Source: Promethearchaeota archaeon
GTDB lineage: Archaea > Asgardarchaeota > Lokiarchaeia > Sigyniarchaeales > SOKP01
Length of the DNA stretch: 9,618 nucleotides
Direction: 5' to 3'
Assembly: GCA_016840695.1 (NCBI GenBank)
Contig: JAEORV010000030.1
Coordinates: 1-9,618 of the forward strand
Part shown: positions 7,139 through 9,618 of the stretch, in pieces
Layout: each line of letters begins with the position of its first letter
How positions within the stretch are numbered: the first letter of the stretch is position 1
Position numbers and translations under genes: made by a program
The notes under the pieces: model-generated
Seen by the model: only the letters and a program-made list of their open reading frames with translations
What the model was told of the DNA's origin: nothing
The model's database searches: none

Positions 7139-7690
7139 TCATTCACCATTATTTCTCTTCAAAATTTCCTTTGCAGCAGTTAGGAAATTTTCTGCAATTA
7201 TGGTAACTCTAATGTTTTTCTCTTTTATATCATCAAGATGACTTGCACCATGACCCGTAAGCAAGTATACCGTTCTACATCCCGCGTTTATTCCTAAAAG
7301 AACGTCTGAAGGGTGATCGCCAATAACCCAGGAATTTTTTAAATCAACATTAAACTCTTCCCGTGCTTCTAGAACAAACTTCTTATTAGGTTTTCTGCAA
7401 TCACACTTTTCTTCTTTTGCGTGAGGACAGCAGTAAGTTTTTAAGATTTTTATGTCCTGAGCACCTAGTTTTTCCAAGACGCATTCATTAAATTCCACAA
7501 AAGTTTCATGAGGATAATATCCGAGCCCTATTCCAGATTGATTTGTAACAATGAAAAATACATAATATTTCTCGAGTAATTTTAAACCTTCAATGACGCC
7601 GGGTAATAACTTACATTTTTCTAGAGAAAACTCGTACCCTATGTCCACATTTATGGTACCATCTCTATCTAAAAATATAGCTTTCTTCAT
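7139..7690 (-). CDS. HAD-superfamily sugar-bisphosphate phosphatase (GmhB-like)
   Basis: The 183-residue product matches the GmhB/HisB-N family of small HAD phosphatases, which remove one phosphate from D-glycero-D-manno-heptose 1,7-bisphosphate or histidinol phosphate. The order is typical: nucleophile motif FLDRDGT with D8 and acid/base D10, VTNQSG (T49), a zinc loop C88-P-H90 ... C96-D-C98 followed by R99-K100-P101, and Mg-binding GDHPSD with D125 and D129. Length is normal and no signal peptide is present. The zinc loop favours GmhB over other HAD classes, but the substrate is uncertain. ATGs also occur at 7705 and 7699; I prefer 7690 because it gives the usual MKKAIFLDRDG start and lies about 25 bases after a TATA-like AATATAATAA (minus strand, 7711-7720). 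It follows the iolO-like gene on the same strand with 33 bases between them (18 if the 7705 start is used), so co-transcription is likely. Confidence 0.85.
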   Translation of the reverse strand: MKKAIFLDRDGTINVDIGYEFSLEKCKLLPGVIEGLKLLEKYYVFFIVTNQSGIGLGYYPHETFVEFNECVLEKLGAQDIKILKTYCCPHAKEEKCDCRKPNKKFVLEAREEFNVDLKNSWVIGDHPSDVLLGINAGCRTVYLLTGHGASHLDDIKEKNIRVTIIAENFLTAAKEILKRNNGE

Positions 7691-7723
7691 TATCGTCATG
7701 CTCATTCGGATTATTATATTCTT

Positions 7724-8536
7724 CTATAATATCATTTTGAGGTATTCGACCGTTTGCCTTGCGACCTCTTCAAACGAGGGTTTCATTATTGTTTCTAATG
7801 ATGCAAAACCTTTATACCCCGATTCTTGAAATATGTTCAAAAAAGCCTTAAAATCAAAATGACCCGTACCAGGCGCCCGTCGAGTGCAATCTGATAAATG
7901 CAAGTGAGAAACTAAGTGAGCAATCTCTTTCAAATCGTCCCATACAAAACCAGGATCTTCTTCTAAATTAATATGAAAAGTATCTACTAAGAGTTTCAAG
8001 TTTTCAGATCCAATTTCCTTAATGAGCTCTACCGATTCAGCAATAGTGTTATAAGTATCAATTTCAAAACTATTGATTGGTTCAAACACTAATTCAACGC
8101 TTTTGTCTTCTGCCAATTTACAGCATTTTTTAAGAGACGATTTGATGTTTAGCTTTTCGTTCTTAGGGGTATTATCGTGATCATGACGCCCTCTTATTAA
8201 TCCAATAATCACTTTTGATTGCGTTTCTTGAGCAAAATTAATGAATGCATCGATTCTCTCAATTGCTTTCTTTCTTATACTTTCTTCATGGTGTCCAAAA
8301 GAGTATCCGAATCGGATATACGTGCTGCCAGTGCCTAAGGCGGAAATCTCAAGATCAAACGAATCTTTTATTTCATTAATTTTCTTAGTATCAATTTTCT
8401 CTGGTTCTAGAAGTGCTAATTCTATCCCATCGTAATTTAATGACTTTAAAAAATCGCATGTAGTTGAAAATTTGGTAAGTATTTCGCTTTTGCTTGTGTG
8501 AGATTCGTTTAGTCCAGAAACAATACTTAATTTCAT
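7724..8536 (-). CDS. iolO: IolO-type sugar epimerase (5-dehydro-L-gluconate to D-tagaturonate), TIM barrel
   Basis: This 270-residue protein belongs to the xylose-isomerase-like TIM-barrel epimerases. It resembles Thermotoga IolO, which epimerises 5-dehydro-L-gluconate to D-tagaturonate. Expected metal ligands are visible: E152 in FEPINSFE, D185 in LLVDTFHIN, H211 or H213 in SHLHLSD, and E248 in ASLETI. Family-like segments include MKLSIVSG, SALGTGSTYI (65-74), IRKKAIERI, IIGLIRGR (110-117) and APGTGHFDF (221-229). The frame stays open to an ATG at 8575, but the extra 13 residues (MLNFIFMVSILII) are unlike the family. The TATA-like ATTTTATATT on the minus strand (8559-8568) is centred about 27 bases before the ATG at 8536, which fits a leaderless message from that codon. 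It is divergent from the iolN-like gene and followed by the GmhB-like phosphatase. A generic sugar isomerase is the alternative, but the IolM and IolN neighbours make IolO the better call. Confidence 0.85.
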   Translation of the reverse strand: MKLSIVSGLNESHTSKSEILTKFSTTCDFLKSLNYDGIELALLEPEKIDTKKINEIKDSFDLEISALGTGSTYIRFGYSFGHHEESIRKKAIERIDAFINFAQETQSKVIIGLIRGRHDHDNTPKNEKLNIKSSLKKCCKLAEDKSVELVFEPINSFEIDTYNTIAESVELIKEIGSENLKLLVDTFHINLEEDPGFVWDDLKEIAHLVSHLHLSDCTRRAPGTGHFDFKAFLNIFQESGYKGFASLETIMKPSFEEVARQTVEYLKMIL

Positions 8537-8558
8537 AATTATCAAAATACTTACCATG

Positions 8559-8568
8559 AATATAAAAT
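8559..8568 (-). promoter_or_regulatory. TATA box of the iolO-like gene
   Basis: Read on the minus strand this is ATTTTATATT, centred about 27 bases before the ATG at 8536. That distance predicts transcription starting at or next to the A of the start codon, i.e. a leaderless message. It is placed by sequence and spacing only. Confidence 0.55.
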
Positions 8569-8664
8569 TTAACAAATAGATGTTATAAACTAAGATATAA
8601 TTTACAAATAAATTTTAGGTTAAGAAACTTATAAATCCATAAATAAATAAATCATACAACTTAG
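8569..8664. promoter_or_regulatory. Divergent control region between iolO-like and iolN-like genes
   Basis: The A/T-rich stretch between the two outward-facing promoters is about 60 bases long and could hold a shared operator. AACTAAG (8587-8593), TAGGTTAAG (8616-8624) and AACTTAG (8658-8664) are loosely related short elements, but I see no convincing palindrome. The last three bases, TAG at 8662-8664, are an in-frame stop directly before the GTG of the iolN-like gene. Confidence 0.4.
8629..8636 (+). promoter_or_regulatory. TATA box of the iolN-like gene
   Basis: TTATAAAT is a good archaeal TATA match. Its centre lies about 32 bases before the GTG at 8665, predicting a leader of only a few bases. 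No Shine-Dalgarno sequence lies between it and the start codon. Confidence 0.55.
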
Positions 8665-9618
8665 GTGAGTAAAATAAGCAAATGGGAGTTTCCTCAAGCA
8701 GGAAAAATAGAAAGTGCCAATCCGAAGCTATATTTACAGAACATGACCATTAAAGAAGTCGAAGAACGATTGAAAGTGAACGATCTTGCAATTGTGGTAC
8801 TTGGGTCAGTAGAGAACCATGGTCCTAGCTGTCCATTAGGTCAAGATACTTACCAATGTACAAGAATGGCAGAAATCATTGCTGAAAAAACGGGATGTAC
8901 GATAGCCCCTCCAATTTTTTACGGGAGTCATCCATTTCATCATGTTGGAATGCCTGGGACCATAGTAGTCCCTGAAGAGATATTTAATGGGCAAATTAGA
9001 GCAGTAATAGCGGGTTTATGGAATATGGGCTTCAGAAAACAAATACTTTTCAATAATCATGGCCAAGAATACGTCATTCCGACTGCAATTCATCAATTTG
9101 CAAAAAAATACCAAGTGCCTGCGATAATCTTGAACTATAATTGGTATCACGGAATTTCTGAATTAATTGCTGGCAAGGAACACTATGAAGGATGTAGTTT
9201 TGACACGACGTTCGTTCACGCTGATGAAGTAGAAACTTCATTCGCAATGGCATTGTGTCCAGAATACGTAAACGAAGCTGAAAGAGAAGACACACAACCA
9301 AGAGGCTTCTTAGATTCAAAGTTTTTTGATAAAGCAGGAAATTGCTTGCATCGTCCAATCTGCTGGTATGGTGCTGTTGGGGCGGGACCTGTTGAGTTTG
9401 CTGCGTATCCCGAAGGAGTTGTTGGTGCTCAGACTAAAGCCTCCGCTGAAAAAGCAAGAACATCTATAGAAAAAATCCTTGATACTTTTGAAGAAATGGT
9501 GAACATGATCATGGAAAAATATCCTCCTGGAACTTTACCTGATTGGAAAGAATTAACTCAGAGATTTTCAGAAGAAGAAATGGAAATGCTATTAAAAGGA
9601 CCACTAAAAGGTGGAAAA
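8665..9618 (+). CDS. iolN: 3-dehydro-scyllo-inosose hydrolase (IolN-type, creatininase family), C-terminus cut by right edge
   Basis: The frame is open from GTG at 8665 through the last base, giving 318 residues. It is a creatininase-family metal hydrolase most like Thermotoga IolN, which opens the ring of 3-dehydro-scyllo-inosose to give 5-dehydro-L-gluconate. Family motifs are GSVENHGPSCPLGQD (47-61; E50, H52, D61 as metal ligands), YGSHPFHHVGMPGT, NNHGQE (H132, E135), NWYH (159-162), HADEVETS (H185, E190) and YPEGVVG. The IolN-like opening (WEFPQAGKIESANPKLYL, residues 7-24) and the segment KAGNCLHRPICWYG (223-236), which ordinary creatininases lack, support the specific call. The start is secure: the preceding codon is TAG and the next in-frame ATG is codon 27, inside a conserved segment. 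By comparison with the family as I recall it, only about 10-20 residues are missing. The gene is divergent from iolO and functionally follows IolM. Confidence 0.88.
   Translation, partial: MSKISKWEFPQAGKIESANPKLYLQNMTIKEVEERLKVNDLAIVVLGSVENHGPSCPLGQDTYQCTRMAEIIAEKTGCTIAPPIFYGSHPFHHVGMPGTIVVPEEIFNGQIRAVIAGLWNMGFRKQILFNNHGQEYVIPTAIHQFAKKYQVPAIILNYNWYHGISELIAGKEHYEGCSFDTTFVHADEVETSFAMALCPEYVNEAEREDTQPRGFLDSKFFDKAGNCLHRPICWYGAVGAGPVEFAAYPEGVVGAQTKASAEKARTSIEKILDTFEEMVNMIMEKYPPGTLPDWKELTQRFSEEEMEMLLKGPLKGGK

Noticed and set aside
8537..8575. Thirteen-residue N-terminal extension of the IolO-like protein, which could look like a signal anchor
   Set aside because: The family starts at MKLS, and the TATA box lies inside the extension, so those codons would not be in the message.
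9074..9358. Minus-strand open frame of 94 codons near the right end
   Set aside because: It is antisense to the IolN-like hydrolase, whose conserved motifs cover the same bases.
1..9618. CRISPR arrays, insertion sequences, tRNA or rRNA genes, prophage or defence genes
   Set aside because: No spaced direct repeats, inverted terminal repeats, transposase motifs, cloverleaf-like sequence or recognisable defence domains were seen in any intergenic region; the gaps are short and A/T-rich.

Overview
The window looks like AT-rich archaeal DNA, by eye roughly 35-38% GC. Several genes have A/T-only TATA-like boxes centred about 27-33 bases before the start codon with no Shine-Dalgarno sequence, as expected of leaderless archaeal messages. 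A strong Shine-Dalgarno (GGAGG) appears only at one gene inside an operon. A cytoplasmic HEAT/leucine-rich-repeat protein and a large set of lineage-specific proteins would fit an anaerobic archaeon, possibly Asgard (Lokiarchaeia-like). That placement is an inference; no rRNA or other marker gene is present.

Layout: (1) 1-893, minus strand: the N-terminal 297 residues of a HEAT-like plus leucine-rich-repeat protein, cut by the left edge. (2) 1061-2386, plus: a cytoplasmic amidohydrolase of the imidazolonepropionase/prolidase-like group, with an unusual active site. (3) 4641-2402, minus: a two-gene overlapping operon, a DUF2804 protein followed by a corrinoid/iron-sulfur reductase-like protein (QueG/reductive dehalogenase superfamily). 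(4) 4727-5905, plus: an IolM-type scyllo-inosose 3-dehydrogenase, transcribed divergently from (3). (5) 6047-7106, plus: an unrecognised seven-helix membrane protein overlapping a small helical protein. (6) 8536-7139, minus: an IolO-type sugar epimerase followed by a GmhB-like HAD phosphatase. (7) 8665 to the right edge, plus: an IolN-type creatininase-family hydrolase, divergent from IolO and lacking only its C-terminal end.

The unifying theme is inositol breakdown by the non-canonical route characterised in Thermotoga maritima. There myo-inositol is oxidised to scyllo-inosose by IolG, then to the 3-dehydro diketone by IolM. The ring is opened hydrolytically by IolN to 5-dehydro-L-gluconate, which IolO epimerises to D-tagaturonate for entry into hexuronate metabolism. 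IolM, IolN and IolO homologues all lie here within 5 kb, but in three separate transcription units with unrelated-looking genes between them. IolG, a transporter and the downstream hexuronate enzymes are not in the window; the sequence past the right edge is the first place to look. Whether the DUF2804/iron-sulfur pair, the amidohydrolase, the phosphatase and the membrane-protein pair belong to the same physiology cannot be decided from this sequence alone.
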